A model generated the notes under the pieces. That model was not told where the DNA came from. It was given only the letters and a program-made list of their open reading frames with translations, and searched no databases. A program made the position numbers and the translations under genes. From positions 1,550,001 to 1,614,000 of the forward strand of contig NZ_CP145605.1 in assembly GCF_036884255.1 (NCBI RefSeq): DNA of 64,000 nt, in the 5' to 3' direction. This document shows positions 53,813 through 62,790 of this stretch, one piece after another; the first letter of the stretch is position 1; each line of letters starts with the position of its first letter. The stretch comes from Paenibacillus tundrae (GTDB lineage: Bacteria > Bacillota > Bacilli > Paenibacillales > Paenibacillaceae).

Positions 53813-53916
53813 CTATTCAGTTGCGAACTCAAGTTCAGCAATTTAAAGATCGTGAGCATTTCCTTACGTTCAGTATTGATTCAAACAGTAGAACGATGGG
53901 TTAATGCTACAATTGA

Positions 53917-55617
53917 TTAGTTAATTTTGAATTTCTTCATGGCCGCCTGTAACTCTACCGCTTGTTCATGCAAGTGACGAACCGTTCCAGAGTGGGAATC
54001 CATTTCGCTCAGTTGCAGATCTGCGGTGGAAGCAATCTCCTGCATGCTCTGACGGGACTTGGACGTAATCTGCGCCGTCTCTTCAACAGAGGCACTGACT
54101 TGTTCTGCCCCGGCAGATACCTGCTGCGTGGAAGCTGATACCGTCTGGATGGTCAGGTTTACGTTCTGAATTAATTCGTTCAATTGCTGGAAAGCTGAGC
54201 CTGCTTGTTGAACAACATGAGTACCTGAGCCAATCTCTTGCGTTACCCGGTTCATGGCATCAACAGAACGCTCGGCATCCTCGCGAATCGTGTTTAGATA
54301 GTCCGAGATTTCCTCGGTTGCCGTCTTGGATTGCTCCGCAAGCTTACGAACTTCCCCAGCAACGACAGCGAATCCGCGACCATGCTCGCCAGCACGTGCA
54401 GCTTCGATGGAAGCATTGAGCGACAACATATTGATCTGTTTCGTAATTTCAAAGATGGAAGTGACGATGGTACCGATGGCGATGGAGCGTTCATTCATCG
54501 TTTCGACATAACGTAAGGATTCACTAGCGGTCTGACCTACACGTTCCATCTGCTCTACAGCATTCTGTGCCAGGCGATTACCGTTCACAGCTTCACTAGC
54601 AGCCTCACCAATCTGCTCTGACACTTCGGCAGAAGAAGAAGCGATATGCATGATTCCCTGGGTGATTTCCTCCATAGCTCTAGCGTTCTCAGCAGCACTC
54701 GTGGCAATGCTTACACTGCCTTTCTCGGCTTCTTCGGCAGATTGACTGGAGTTCTTAACCATACTGGACATGGATTCAACCCGATTCAGCAGATCATTCG
54801 AGCCTTCAACCACTTCGTCCGAGGTGGAGAGAACGCGACTAATCATTTCTTTGAGATTATGAGTCATCGTCTGGAAGCTAGTCGCGAGTTGAGCAATTTC
54901 GTCTTGACCTTTAATCTGAAGCTGGGTTGTTAGATCACCCTGTGAAATTTGTTTACTATGTTGAACGAGTGTAATAATCGGACGGGTAACTCTTTTAATC
55001 ATAGTCGTTGAAATCAGCCATCCAAGTACAAAGGTCAGTGCGGTGATACCTAGGCACAACCAGAAAATTTGCGCAATCTTGGACTGGATGAATTGTGCAT
55101 CCATGCTTACCGCCATGAGCATATTGCTACCTGCTACAGGTATAAATGCAGCTTTATGTACGCCAAACGAGTCGGAATAAACTTCACTAATAGCTAATGC
55201 TTTGGTCTCAATTGCTGTATTCATTGCAGATTCAACCGCAATTTCTTCTCCAGCCTTCATACCCGAGGCGTTGTTGGCAATTACGATCTTGGCCGTTCCG
55301 TCTTGAAGAGAAACAACGTACGCTGCATCCAAGCTATGTTCCTTCGCTTTTTCAGCCAAATAGGATTCAACCGTTAGAGCAGCACCATCGGAACCGGCTC
55401 CGCCACTTTCGACTTGTGAAATTTTGGACGAAGAAATATTTTTGTATATATCCTGAATAGACGTGTTTAAGACCTTGTCGAATTGCGGGAGTACATAACT
55501 TTGCATAATATTCATCGATACTGCATAAAAACTGATACTAAACAACAGGGATGCAACTAGCAATACGAGGAACAACATTCCTCTTATTTTGCCAGCAACC
55601 GTGCGATTACGAAACAT
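53917..55617 (-). CDS. Methyl-accepting chemotaxis protein
   Basis: 566 residues. Membrane helix one is at about 12-32 and helix two at about 181-203. Between them lies an extracellular cache-type sensor of about 150 residues. HAMP follows (about 204-257, [19 protein letters not shown]), then the long coiled-coil signalling domain with the conserved hairpin tip [20 protein letters not shown] near 410. Sites for adaptational methylation would lie in the flanking helices. It signals to CheA/CheW; the ligand is unknown. AAAGGATG precedes the ATG. Confidence 0.92.
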   Translation of the reverse strand: MFRNRTVAGKIRGMLFLVLLVASLLFSISFYAVSMNIMQSYVLPQFDKVLNTSIQDIYKNISSSKISQVESGGAGSDGAALTVESYLAEKAKEHSLDAAYVVSLQDGTAKIVIANNASGMKAGEEIAVESAMNTAIETKALAISEVYSDSFGVHKAAFIPVAGSNMLMAVSMDAQFIQSKIAQIFWLCLGITALTFVLGWLISTTMIKRVTRPIITLVQHSKQISQGDLTTQLQIKGQDEIAQLATSFQTMTHNLKEMISRVLSTSDEVVEGSNDLLNRVESMSSMVKNSSQSAEEAEKGSVSIATSAAENARAMEEITQGIMHIASSSAEVSEQIGEAASEAVNGNRLAQNAVEQMERVGQTASESLRYVETMNERSIAIGTIVTSIFEITKQINMLSLNASIEAARAGEHGRGFAVVAGEVRKLAEQSKTATEEISDYLNTIREDAERSVDAMNRVTQEIGSGTHVVQQAGSAFQQLNELIQNVNLTIQTVSASTQQVSAGAEQVSASVEETAQITSKSRQSMQEIASTADLQLSEMDSHSGTVRHLHEQAVELQAAMKKFKIN

Positions 55618-55864
55618 AAAATCATCCTTTCACGTCATGTTCATTAACATAGTCGCTTTTCCGTACTCATCAGTCCTATCTATCAACGAAGAAAGACCTA
55701 ATTTTCACATTGAGAAAACTTGGGAATAAGCGGATATACCTATATTACATAATTAACCTGAGGTTGAATACAACAAATTTCATAAAACGATCAGTTTTTT
55801 TCAGAAATGCGCAATTAGATTACATACATATTACACAAAATAAATTAATGCCTACCGGAATAGT

Positions 55865-55897
55865 TTGTTATGTGTTATATTGTTCAATACAATATAA
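55865..55897 (+). promoter_or_regulatory. Promoter with inverted repeat upstream of the cystine transporter
   Basis: TTGTTA (55865-55870), 17-base spacer, TACAAT (55888-55893). A perfect inverted repeat TTATATTGT-tcaat-ACAATATAA (55875-55897) covers the spacer and -10, a likely operator. Nothing else stands out in the 335 bases between the chemoreceptor and transporter genes. Confidence 0.65.
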
Positions 55898-55952
55898 GTA
55901 AATAGAAAGCCGGAGGTTTCGGCAAGCACATTTAAGAGGAGGATTTACAGTA

Positions 55953-57350
55953 GTGGATACATTTTTAATCATTTTGAACGTCGTGGTTATGCTCATTCTT
56001 CTGGGTGTCCTGTTCTGGATGCAGAAGAAACACATTTCATTCACGAAGCGTGTATTTACAGGTTTGGGCATCGGGGTAGTATACGGCGTTATACTTCAAC
56101 TGATCTATTCCTCAGGTTCTGATATTATTACCAAGTCAGTCGATTGGTTTAACCTTGCCGGTTCAGGCTATGTTCGTTTGTTGCAAATGGTCGTTATTCC
56201 TTTGATCATGGTGTCGATCATTTCGGCAATCATGAATCTGAAGGGTAAGCAAAATCTAGGTAAGATGAGTCTATCCATCATTGCCATTCTTCTTATTACA
56301 ACTGCAATCGCTGCAAGTGTAAGTATCGTAACAAGCTTGAGCTTTAACCTGACTTCCATTGAGATTGAGGGAGGAGATCGGGAGCTAGCACAAGGTCAAC
56401 GGATGGAGGAACGTCTCGTCGATGTGAAAGATCAGACGATTCCGCAGCAGGTATTGGAATTTATTCCATCTAACCCATTCGCAGATATGACAGGTGAACG
56501 TCGTACATCAACACTCGCGGTTGTTATTTTCTCTGCATTTATCGGAGTAGCGGTACTTGGCTTGGATCACAAAAAACCACAGCAGGCTGAAACGTTCCGT
56601 GGAATGGTGAACGCGGTGTATGCCGTAGTTATGCGGATTGTTACGCTGGTGCTACGGTTGACGCCGTACGGTATTTTGGCGTTGATCACGAAGGTCACAG
56701 CGACAACCAATCCAGATGAGATATTGAAGCTCATTAAGTTTGTTATCGCGTCCTACGTTGCGTTGTTCGTCATGTTCATTATTCATCTGATTATTATTGC
56801 TTTGTTTGGCTTCAACCCGATCACTTATGTGAAGAAGGTTCTGCCAACACTGGTATTTGCCTTTACTTCCCGTTCCAGTGCAGCGGCTATCCCGCTTAAC
56901 GTAGAGACACAGACGAAGAAACTGGGCGTCTCGGATGGTATTGCGAATCTATCGGCAAGCTTCGGGGCTACGATTGGTCAAAACGGCTGCGCCGGGATAT
57001 ATCCGGCCATGCTCGCGGTTATGATTGCTCCTACGGTCGGCATCGATCCGCTTAGCTGGGACTTCATTATTACCCTGATCCTTGTGGTTATGATCAGTTC
57101 ATTCGGCGTAGCCGGTGTAGGTGGCGGGGCAACCTTCGCTTCCCTGATCGTGTTGTCCACGATGAATCTGCCTGTTGCTCTGGCAGGATTGTTGATCTCC
57201 GTTGAACCGCTTATCGACATGGGTCGTACGGCGCTTAACGTTAATGGTTCAATGACTTCAGGTCTCGTTTCCAGTAAATTGTTGAAAGAGAACGATCAGG
57301 ATACCTTCAGCAACCCAACACCTGATCTGGATGGTGCCGCTCAGGCATAA
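55953..57350 (+). CDS. tcyP: L-cystine transporter (TcyP-like, dicarboxylate/cation symporter fold)
   Basis: 465 residues of the DAACS fold. Markers are LLQMVVIPLIMVSIISAIM, the Ser-rich FTSRSSAAAIPLNVE hairpin, NLSASFGATIGQNGCAGIYPAM and the ending segment DMGRTALNVNGSMTSG. The 60-residue segment around TSIEIEGGDRELAQGQRMEE between helices is usual for TcyP. It takes up cystine with sodium or protons. Start is GTG 55953, ten bases after AGAGGAGG. A palindromic operator overlaps its promoter. Confidence 0.88.
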   Translation: MDTFLIILNVVVMLILLGVLFWMQKKHISFTKRVFTGLGIGVVYGVILQLIYSSGSDIITKSVDWFNLAGSGYVRLLQMVVIPLIMVSIISAIMNLKGKQNLGKMSLSIIAILLITTAIAASVSIVTSLSFNLTSIEIEGGDRELAQGQRMEERLVDVKDQTIPQQVLEFIPSNPFADMTGERRTSTLAVVIFSAFIGVAVLGLDHKKPQQAETFRGMVNAVYAVVMRIVTLVLRLTPYGILALITKVTATTNPDEILKLIKFVIASYVALFVMFIIHLIIIALFGFNPITYVKKVLPTLVFAFTSRSSAAAIPLNVETQTKKLGVSDGIANLSASFGATIGQNGCAGIYPAMLAVMIAPTVGIDPLSWDFIITLILVVMISSFGVAGVGGGATFASLIVLSTMNLPVALAGLLISVEPLIDMGRTALNVNGSMTSGLVSSKLLKENDQDTFSNPTPDLDGAAQA

Positions 57351-57414
57351 GCTGAATTTTCACTGAAGTAATGGCTTAAGCAGCCATCTATTGCATCACG
57401 ACGATAGCATTACG

Positions 57415-57452
57415 AAAACCGTCCTTCGGATAACCCGAAGGGCGGTTTTTTG
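57415..57452 (+). terminator. Terminator after the cystine transporter gene
   Basis: AAAACCG.CCTTCGG pairs with CCGAAGG.CGGTTTT and is followed by further T residues. Confidence 0.88.
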
Positions 57453-57586
57453 TGTCTATGTGAGATACATTGGACCAGAAGGTACATCAACGGTTCATTT
57501 TTAGCTTAGTAGTCATGGTGTAATTTAGTGCTGTTCAATAGGCAGGAAATATGATAGAGTAATCATGTTTTGGCTCTGTGCCAGAC

Positions 57587-57626
57587 CGCGGTTCGTAACC
57601 ATCCCGCGTAATCAAAACTAGGAAGG
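57587..57626 (+). promoter_or_regulatory. preQ1-I riboswitch
   Basis: P1 is CGCGG (57587-57591) with CCGCG (57604-57608). The loop TTCGTAACCATC has 12 bases, as in B. subtilis queC-type aptamers. The A-rich tail TAATCAAAACTAGG (57609-57622) runs straight into the ribosome binding site AGGAAGG. Ligand binding would draw the tail into the pseudoknot and hide that site, so control is at translation. The gene it precedes belongs to the queuosine-precursor transporter family, which supports the call. Confidence 0.85.
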
Positions 57627-57628
57627 CA

Positions 57629-58324
57629 GTGTATGTATTTATGTTTAATTTAGGGTGGGGAGCGTTATTCGTTCTCATCACTTATGGTTTCTTTTTGTTA
57701 TGTTATCGCTTGTTCGGTAAAAAAGGTCTCTATGCCTGGATTGGTGTGGCAACGGTTATTGCCAACATTCAGGTGACCAAAACGATAGATATTATGGGGA
57801 TTGTGTTGACACTAGGCAACACGATGTATGTAAGTCTATACCTTACCAGTGACTTGCTTAACGAGAAGTACGGTTCAGGAGAGGCGCGCAAAGCTGTATG
57901 GTTCGGTTTCTTTACGTTAATTATGACCACGGTACTCATGCAGATGGTGTTGTACTTTGATCCAGCGTCTACAGACTTTGCCCAGAAGCCGATGGAAGCT
58001 TTATTCGGGCTATTGCCACGTCTTGCACTGGGAAGCCTGTCAGCGTACTTTATTAGTCAATTCCTGGATGTGCGCTTGTACTCTTGGTTACGAAAAATCA
58101 CACCTGGTCGTAATCAATTGTGGATTCGTACGAACGGAAGCTCGATTATCAGTTCATTTGTGGATACGTTAGTGTTCACTGCGATTGCGTTTGCATTCAT
58201 TTATCCATGGGATGTGTGGATTGAGATTTTCCTAACGACTTATGTGATCAAATTTGTACTGACTGCAGTGGGAACACCATTCCTATATGCTGCCCGTAAC
58301 TTTAAGTTTAAGGATGAGTCTTAA
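57629..58324 (+). CDS. Queuosine precursor transporter (YhhQ family)
   Basis: 231 residues with six membrane helices. The conserved family blocks are ANIQVTKTIDIMGIVLTLGN, TSDLLNEKYG, GSGEARKAVW and the pattern RTNGSSIISSFVDTLVFTAIAF. YhhQ-type proteins take up preQ0 or preQ1 for queuosine in tRNA. Start is GTG 57629, five bases after AGGA of the riboswitch tail; ATG 57641 further in is an alternative but more distant. A terminator lies at 58395-58442. Confidence 0.88.
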   Translation: MYVFMFNLGWGALFVLITYGFFLLCYRLFGKKGLYAWIGVATVIANIQVTKTIDIMGIVLTLGNTMYVSLYLTSDLLNEKYGSGEARKAVWFGFFTLIMTTVLMQMVLYFDPASTDFAQKPMEALFGLLPRLALGSLSAYFISQFLDVRLYSWLRKITPGRNQLWIRTNGSSIISSFVDTLVFTAIAFAFIYPWDVWIEIFLTTYVIKFVLTAVGTPFLYAARNFKFKDES

Positions 58325-58394
58325 ATTCGAAGGCAATCTACGTGCAGATGGTTACCAGAAGTAGATGAATGAGTGAATGTTCATAGACGAAACT

Positions 58395-58442
58395 AAAAAT
58401 GTCCCGCAGAGCCATGTCATCATGGACTTGCGGGACATTTTG
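58395..58442. terminator. Bidirectional terminator
   Basis: AAAAATGTCCCGCA pairs with TGCGGGACATTTT around a GCCATG..CATGG inner helix. It separates the transporter gene from the convergent peptidase gene. Confidence 0.88.
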
Positions 58443-58599
58443 CATTATAGGTGGCGATACAACCAGCACGAAGGTTCCTATATGATAAAGTAACTTAGAG
58501 TGTGCGATAGCACCGCCAAGCTTCTAATAAGATGGAGAATCGTCATGTGCGATACAAATATAACAGTTTCTCTAAGATGTTTTGATTGAATAAGAAGTA

Positions 58600-59694
58600 T
58601 TAGTCTGTCAAAATTTGCAGTTCTTTAGGATAAGAAGTCAGTACTTCTACCCCCGTTTCTGTTACGAGGACATCATCCTCAATACGCACGCCGCCAGCTC
58701 CGGTTACATAAATACCCGGTTCGATGGTGAAGACGGTTCCTTCTTGCAAGAGATCGGTATTCTGACCATGCAATGACGGATATTCATGAACATCAATGCC
58801 GAGGCCGTGACCGACGCGGTGCATGAAGCGTTCCCCGTAGCCAGCATCTTCTGTAACTTGGCGTGCAGCTCGGTCAATCTCTGCACAGGTCACGCCAGGC
58901 TTGACTGCTCGAATAGCAGCTTCATTGGCTGCCAGTACCGTATTATAGATCGTACGCAGCTCAGGAGAGATGTCTCCAAATGCAAACGTACGTGTAATAT
59001 CGGAAGCATATCCACCAGCATATACGCCCATATCAAACATCAACAGATCACCATGTTGAAGCTTACGTTCGCCCGGTGTACCGTGTGGCAATCCCGTTTG
59101 TGGCCCAGTGAGCACCATCGTGTCGAAGGAAGGACCGTCTGCCCCCAGCTTCTTCATCTGATATTCCATCTCGGCAACGAGTTCAATCTCGGTTACACCT
59201 GTACGAACGTGGGAAAGCCCCTGGCGTAGAACTTCCTCAATTAGATGAATAGCATGACGGATTCGAGCGATTTCATCTGGTGTTTTCTTCACGCGTAGGG
59301 AACGCAGCAGTGGACCAACATCTTCGTATTGGGTGCCGCCCAACGCAGCGGTTAATTGCTCATAACGTGCAACGGTAACGTATTCCTTTTCCAAACCAAT
59401 TCGTCCAAGACGTCCCTGGTAACGCTCAAATAGCGCGTATGGATTGTCTGTATCGGTATGTGTTGCGATGTTGGAAACGGAGGAAGCAGCAGCTGCGGCA
59501 TCGGCATCTAGCGCAGGTACAATCAGAAGAGGTTCTTCGCCGCGTGCGAGCACGAGTCCAAGGAAACGTTCATGCGGATTACTTGCGAATCCTGTTAAGT
59601 AGTAGATATGTTTAGGATCTGTGATCAGTGTGGCATCCAGTCCTTGCACAGAGAGGCTAGCTTCTAAGCGGGATAATGGTGTTTGGTTCGTCAT
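58600..59694 (-). CDS. Xaa-Pro peptidase (M24B family)
   Basis: 364 residues. An N-terminal creatinase-like domain (to about 125; DPKHIYYLTGFASNPHERFL) precedes the pita-bread catalytic domain. Metal ligands are visible: Asp in MFDMGVYAGGYASD, Asp in SDITRTF, His in HRVGHGLGIDVHE, Glu in FTIEPGIYV and Glu in RIEDDVLV. It removes proline from the second position of peptides or cleaves X-Pro dipeptides. ATG 59694 follows AAAGGTGGACG; a GTG within that site at 59706 is rejected. It is probably monocistronic. Confidence 0.9.
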   Translation of the reverse strand: MTNQTPLSRLEASLSVQGLDATLITDPKHIYYLTGFASNPHERFLGLVLARGEEPLLIVPALDADAAAAASSVSNIATHTDTDNPYALFERYQGRLGRIGLEKEYVTVARYEQLTAALGGTQYEDVGPLLRSLRVKKTPDEIARIRHAIHLIEEVLRQGLSHVRTGVTEIELVAEMEYQMKKLGADGPSFDTMVLTGPQTGLPHGTPGERKLQHGDLLMFDMGVYAGGYASDITRTFAFGDISPELRTIYNTVLAANEAAIRAVKPGVTCAEIDRAARQVTEDAGYGERFMHRVGHGLGIDVHEYPSLHGQNTDLLQEGTVFTIEPGIYVTGAGGVRIEDDVLVTETGVEVLTSYPKELQILTD

Positions 59695-60001
59695 AGGTAC
59701 GTCCACCTTTCAATTGTCTATATCATCTAATCTATTATAAATTAAATCTTCCCAATTCCATAGGCGCGCGTATATGAGAACATTTATATAGAAGAAAGTA
59801 AGGAAATCTGGCTATCTCTAAATAATGCGGATTAGGACGGATTTTTCGTTTGAGTACATAGTGGGGCGGGTAACGGGTAATACAGGGCGAAACCTTGTTA
59901 TGTCTGACGTCGTAGAGTTAACGGTCATGATTGTGTTATATCCGTAACTCATTAAATATGAACTCATATCCATTCATTCCAATTCGAAGGGAGAGGTATA
60001 C
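59695..60001. other. Intergenic region between divergent genes
   Basis: 307 bases between the peptidase gene (minus) and the PQQ-type dehydrogenase gene (plus). On the minus strand TATAAT at 59734-59739 could be a -10 for the peptidase gene. For the plus strand no convincing promoter was found. No repeats or hairpins of note. Confidence 0.4.
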
Positions 60002-61216
60002 ATGAATAATCGATTAAGCGTTCCTCTATATGCTTCGCTATTAAGCGTTGCGTTATTGACTGCGTGTGCTTCGGGTGATGGCTCCGCAGGATCGCAACCT
60101 ATGTCTCAGGGCGCAGGTGGAGGTCAGGGACAGACAGCTAACGGCGGTTCTTCTACTAACGTAGAGAGCAGTGAAAATGAGGCACAGGAGAATGCAGTTG
60201 TTCCTTATGAGACTTCAGTTCTGGTAGAAGGGCTTAATGCTCCATGGGAATTGGTTGAAGTGTCCGATGGTCGTATGTTCGTAACCGAGCGTCCGGGTAC
60301 AATACGGGTCATTGAGGATGGCAAGTTGTTGTCTGAGCCATTGATTGAATTTACTGAACCATTTAATGAGGAAGGCGAGGGCGGATTATTAGGGCTTGCT
60401 GCTGACCCGGAGTTTGAGGATAACGGCTATTTGTATGCCTATCATTCGTACGTTGAAGGCGATAACATTGCGAATCGTGTATTACGATTGAAGGTGAGTG
60501 ATGGGACAGCAGTCATTGATAAGGAGTTACTTGGTGATATCCCTGGCGGTGTGAATCATAACGGTGGGCGCATCAAGATCGGGCCGGACAATCTGCTCTA
60601 TATCACAACAGGTGAGCGGTATGAACCAGAACTAGCACAGGATCAGGACAATCTAGGCGGCAAAATATTACGAATTGGTCTCGATGGCTCGATCCCTGCG
60701 GACAACCCTTGGAATTCTCCTGTATATAGTATGGGACACCGTAATGCACAGGGACTAACTTGGAATCCGGACAATGGATATCTCTATGCGACCGAGCATG
60801 GTCAGCGGAATCTGGATGAGATTAACCGAATTGAAGCCGGGGCTAACTATGGTTGGCCTGAGGTAGAGGGTGACGACCATAACAATAGCGAGTATCAGGC
60901 TCCGCTTGCACATAGTGGCGATGATACCTGGGCTCCTTCGGGTATTGCTTATATTGAGGAAGGACCTTGGGCGGGTTCCTTAATTGCGGCCAATCTGCGC
61001 GGAGAACAACTGTTGAAGATCACGCTATCCGAGGACGGAACGCAAGTCGATCAGGTTGAACCTATTTTTGAAGATGAATGGGGACGCATTCGGAATGTAA
61101 CGACTGGAGCAGATGGGCAAATCTATGTACTAACAAACAATCGGGATGGTCGTGGCTCCCCACGTGATGGTGATGATAAGCTCATCGTGCTTACCCCGCA
61201 GGATCAAGCGAAGTAA
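60002..61216 (+). CDS. PQQ-dependent sugar dehydrogenase lipoprotein
   Basis: 404 residues. The signal peptide ends in the lipobox LLTAC with Cys22, and a Gly/Ser/Gln-rich linker runs to about 60. The rest is the six-bladed beta-propeller of soluble PQQ glucose dehydrogenase-like proteins: LNAPWELVEVSDGRMFVTER, GGLLGLAADPEF, NHNGGRIKIGPDNLLYITTG, GHRNAQGLTW and GANYGWPEV. Such proteins oxidise aldoses outside the membrane with PQQ; many Gram-positive relatives have no proven activity. GGGAGAGG precedes the ATG. Terminator at 61567-61612. Confidence 0.85.
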   Translation: MNNRLSVPLYASLLSVALLTACASGDGSAGSQPMSQGAGGGQGQTANGGSSTNVESSENEAQENAVVPYETSVLVEGLNAPWELVEVSDGRMFVTERPGTIRVIEDGKLLSEPLIEFTEPFNEEGEGGLLGLAADPEFEDNGYLYAYHSYVEGDNIANRVLRLKVSDGTAVIDKELLGDIPGGVNHNGGRIKIGPDNLLYITTGERYEPELAQDQDNLGGKILRIGLDGSIPADNPWNSPVYSMGHRNAQGLTWNPDNGYLYATEHGQRNLDEINRIEAGANYGWPEVEGDDHNNSEYQAPLAHSGDDTWAPSGIAYIEEGPWAGSLIAANLRGEQLLKITLSEDGTQVDQVEPIFEDEWGRIRNVTTGADGQIYVLTNNRDGRGSPRDGDDKLIVLTPQDQAK

Positions 61217-61404
61217 CCTGATATGGTATTGGCTTTCTAGGCCGGCTTCTTGCTAGGTCTCAAACTTAAGCTACTACTGCCCAGAGATTCCATAAGTAAT
61301 TTACGCAAAAAAAGGGGCTACCTTATACAAGAGGTTCCTCTTCGCTCCAAGCGCTAACGAACCTACCGCATCTTAATAGGTGGATTATTTGCATATGCAA
61401 GATT

Positions 61405-61549
61405 TAACGAACCTCAGTAACGCTATTTCGCCTTAAGACGGTATCAAACCCTGAAAAATCGACTGAATCGACGAAATAACGTCTCTGTGATTCATTAGAT
61501 TTCGGATCTGGGGAAATGGGAACAAATAGCGTGTTTCAGATTCATTACA
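61405..61549. repeat. Three imperfect intergenic repeats of about 26 bases
   Basis: In the 486-base gap after the dehydrogenase gene, a unit reading ACGAAATAACGT-n5-GATTCATTAGA appears at 61471-61499. A second, AACAAATAGCGT-n5-GATTCATTACA, lies at 61521-61549. An inverted copy TTAACGAACCT-n4-ACGCTATTTCG lies at 61405-61430. A fourth, weaker inverted copy may begin near 61350. Confidence 0.6.
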
Positions 61550-61566
61550 TCGTTAAAATAAAGCTA

Positions 61567-61612
61567 AAGGGGCTGTCCCCCGTCATATTCATGACTTATG
61601 GGACAGCCCCTT
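61567..61612. terminator. Bidirectional terminator
   Basis: AAGGGGCTGTCCC pairs perfectly with GGGACAGCCCCTT around GTCAT..ATGAC. It lies between the convergent dehydrogenase and metallo-hydrolase genes. Confidence 0.85.
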
Positions 61613-61702
61613 CATTCATTATGGCATCTCGATAGAGATGCCATTACAGGTAATAAGTCACCGTCTGCATGACGATGTACTGTCTGTATCCGATCCGTTA
61701 AC

Positions 61703-62434
61703 TTATTCACCAAGCTCAGCGAGTTCAGCCACTCGTTCACTTGCGGCTTGGGTGTATTCACCCCCGTGGTAACACAGGACGGTATCGATGTTCAAGCCGA
61801 TTAATCGTTTCAGGCTGCGCAGTGCCTCGGGCATGTCCGGGGTTGCTGGAGGAGCAGGGCCTACCAATTCGTCATCAACTACACGAAGCTCATCGGCTGC
61901 GAGTAGAAACTGCTTCTCACGGAAGTACAAGCAAATATGTCCAGGAGTATGACCTGGTGTATGAATGACTTGTATGCCTCCTTGTAAGGGCAGCATGTCC
62001 CCATCTTCCAGAATGCGAGCGATGGGGAGCGTAGGAAGCTCGGAGAGCAGTTGCTCAGCTAGCTCCAATGTAGGTGGGGCTAGCATGGCTCTACGTTCAG
62101 GGGTAAACTTAATCAGTGGAAGCTTCCCTTGAAGATAGGGGATTTCATCGGCATGTGCCCAGATTTCGACGTCAGGTACAGCTTCGACCAGCGCACCGAG
62201 ATTACCGATATGGTCAATATCCTGATGTGTGATAATAATGCGCTTAAGCTCATGAAGCTTTGCACCCGCATCTTCGAGTGCAGATTGCAATTCAGCAAAC
62301 TGTCCAATCATGCCTGTATCCACCAATGTAATTCCATCTTCATCACGCAGCATCACGGGATAAATCGGACTGTTACCAGTGGGTGTAGGAATGTTGAGAT
62401 GAAGAATGGTGATATCAATAGGTTGTATATTCAT
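61703..62434 (-). CDS. MBL-fold metallo-hydrolase
   Basis: 243 residues. The dimetal motif is THQDIDHIGN, so the usual HxHxDH reads HxDxDH, a variant common in one branch of the family. Further ligands are VIHTPGHTPGH, the Asp in LAADELRV and the His in LCYHGG. The opening GITLVDTGMIGQ is typical. Members include lactonases and glyoxalase II-like hydrolases; the substrate is unknown. The ATG has GGAGG-type sequence (AGGTGCTCC on the plus strand is its relic) some 15 bases upstream. No operon partner. Confidence 0.85.
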   Translation of the reverse strand: MNIQPIDITILHLNIPTPTGNSPIYPVMLRDEDGITLVDTGMIGQFAELQSALEDAGAKLHELKRIIITHQDIDHIGNLGALVEAVPDVEIWAHADEIPYLQGKLPLIKFTPERRAMLAPPTLELAEQLLSELPTLPIARILEDGDMLPLQGGIQVIHTPGHTPGHICLYFREKQFLLAADELRVVDDELVGPAPPATPDMPEALRSLKRLIGLNIDTVLCYHGGEYTQAASERVAELAELGE

Positions 62435-62585
62435 ATTCGTTACCGGATTCGTTCCGGAGCACCTCCCTAAATAGTATGTAGCTTATATTCAGTACCGAAA
62501 ATGTACACAGTCGGAATGTCATGTAGGTAGTGAGTTCATCCCGTCTTCGCATTACTAAGAACGAGGATTTCGTACTTTGAGAGGT

Positions 62586-62790
62586 TGTTCAAAAAGTCCA
62601 CTTTTGATTACGAGGGATGCCTGACGGCATCTCAGCGTCGAATATGGAATTCAGCTGAAATAAGTTGATGCTTACGAAGGTTGTTTCCCTAGGAAACAAT
62701 GTAGTTGCTCACGTAGTTTGCCTACGCTCCGCTACTCCATTTCTATCTTCATTCCATCTTCTCGGTACTGAAAACCGTCCTTTTAGAACA
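62586..62790 (+). repeat. Dispersed inverted-terminal element, copy 3
   Basis: 205 bases. The left end is TGTTCAAAAAGTC as in copy 2; the right end CTTTTAGAACA has one mismatch to it. It holds GATGCC-tgac-GGCATC, GTTTCC-cta-GGAAAC and CGTAG-tttgc-CTACG hairpins, and the ATGGAAT / ATTCCAT helix. Its right end overlaps the last codons and stop of the minus-strand gene at 62783. It fills most of the 348-base gap between two minus-strand genes. Confidence 0.85.
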
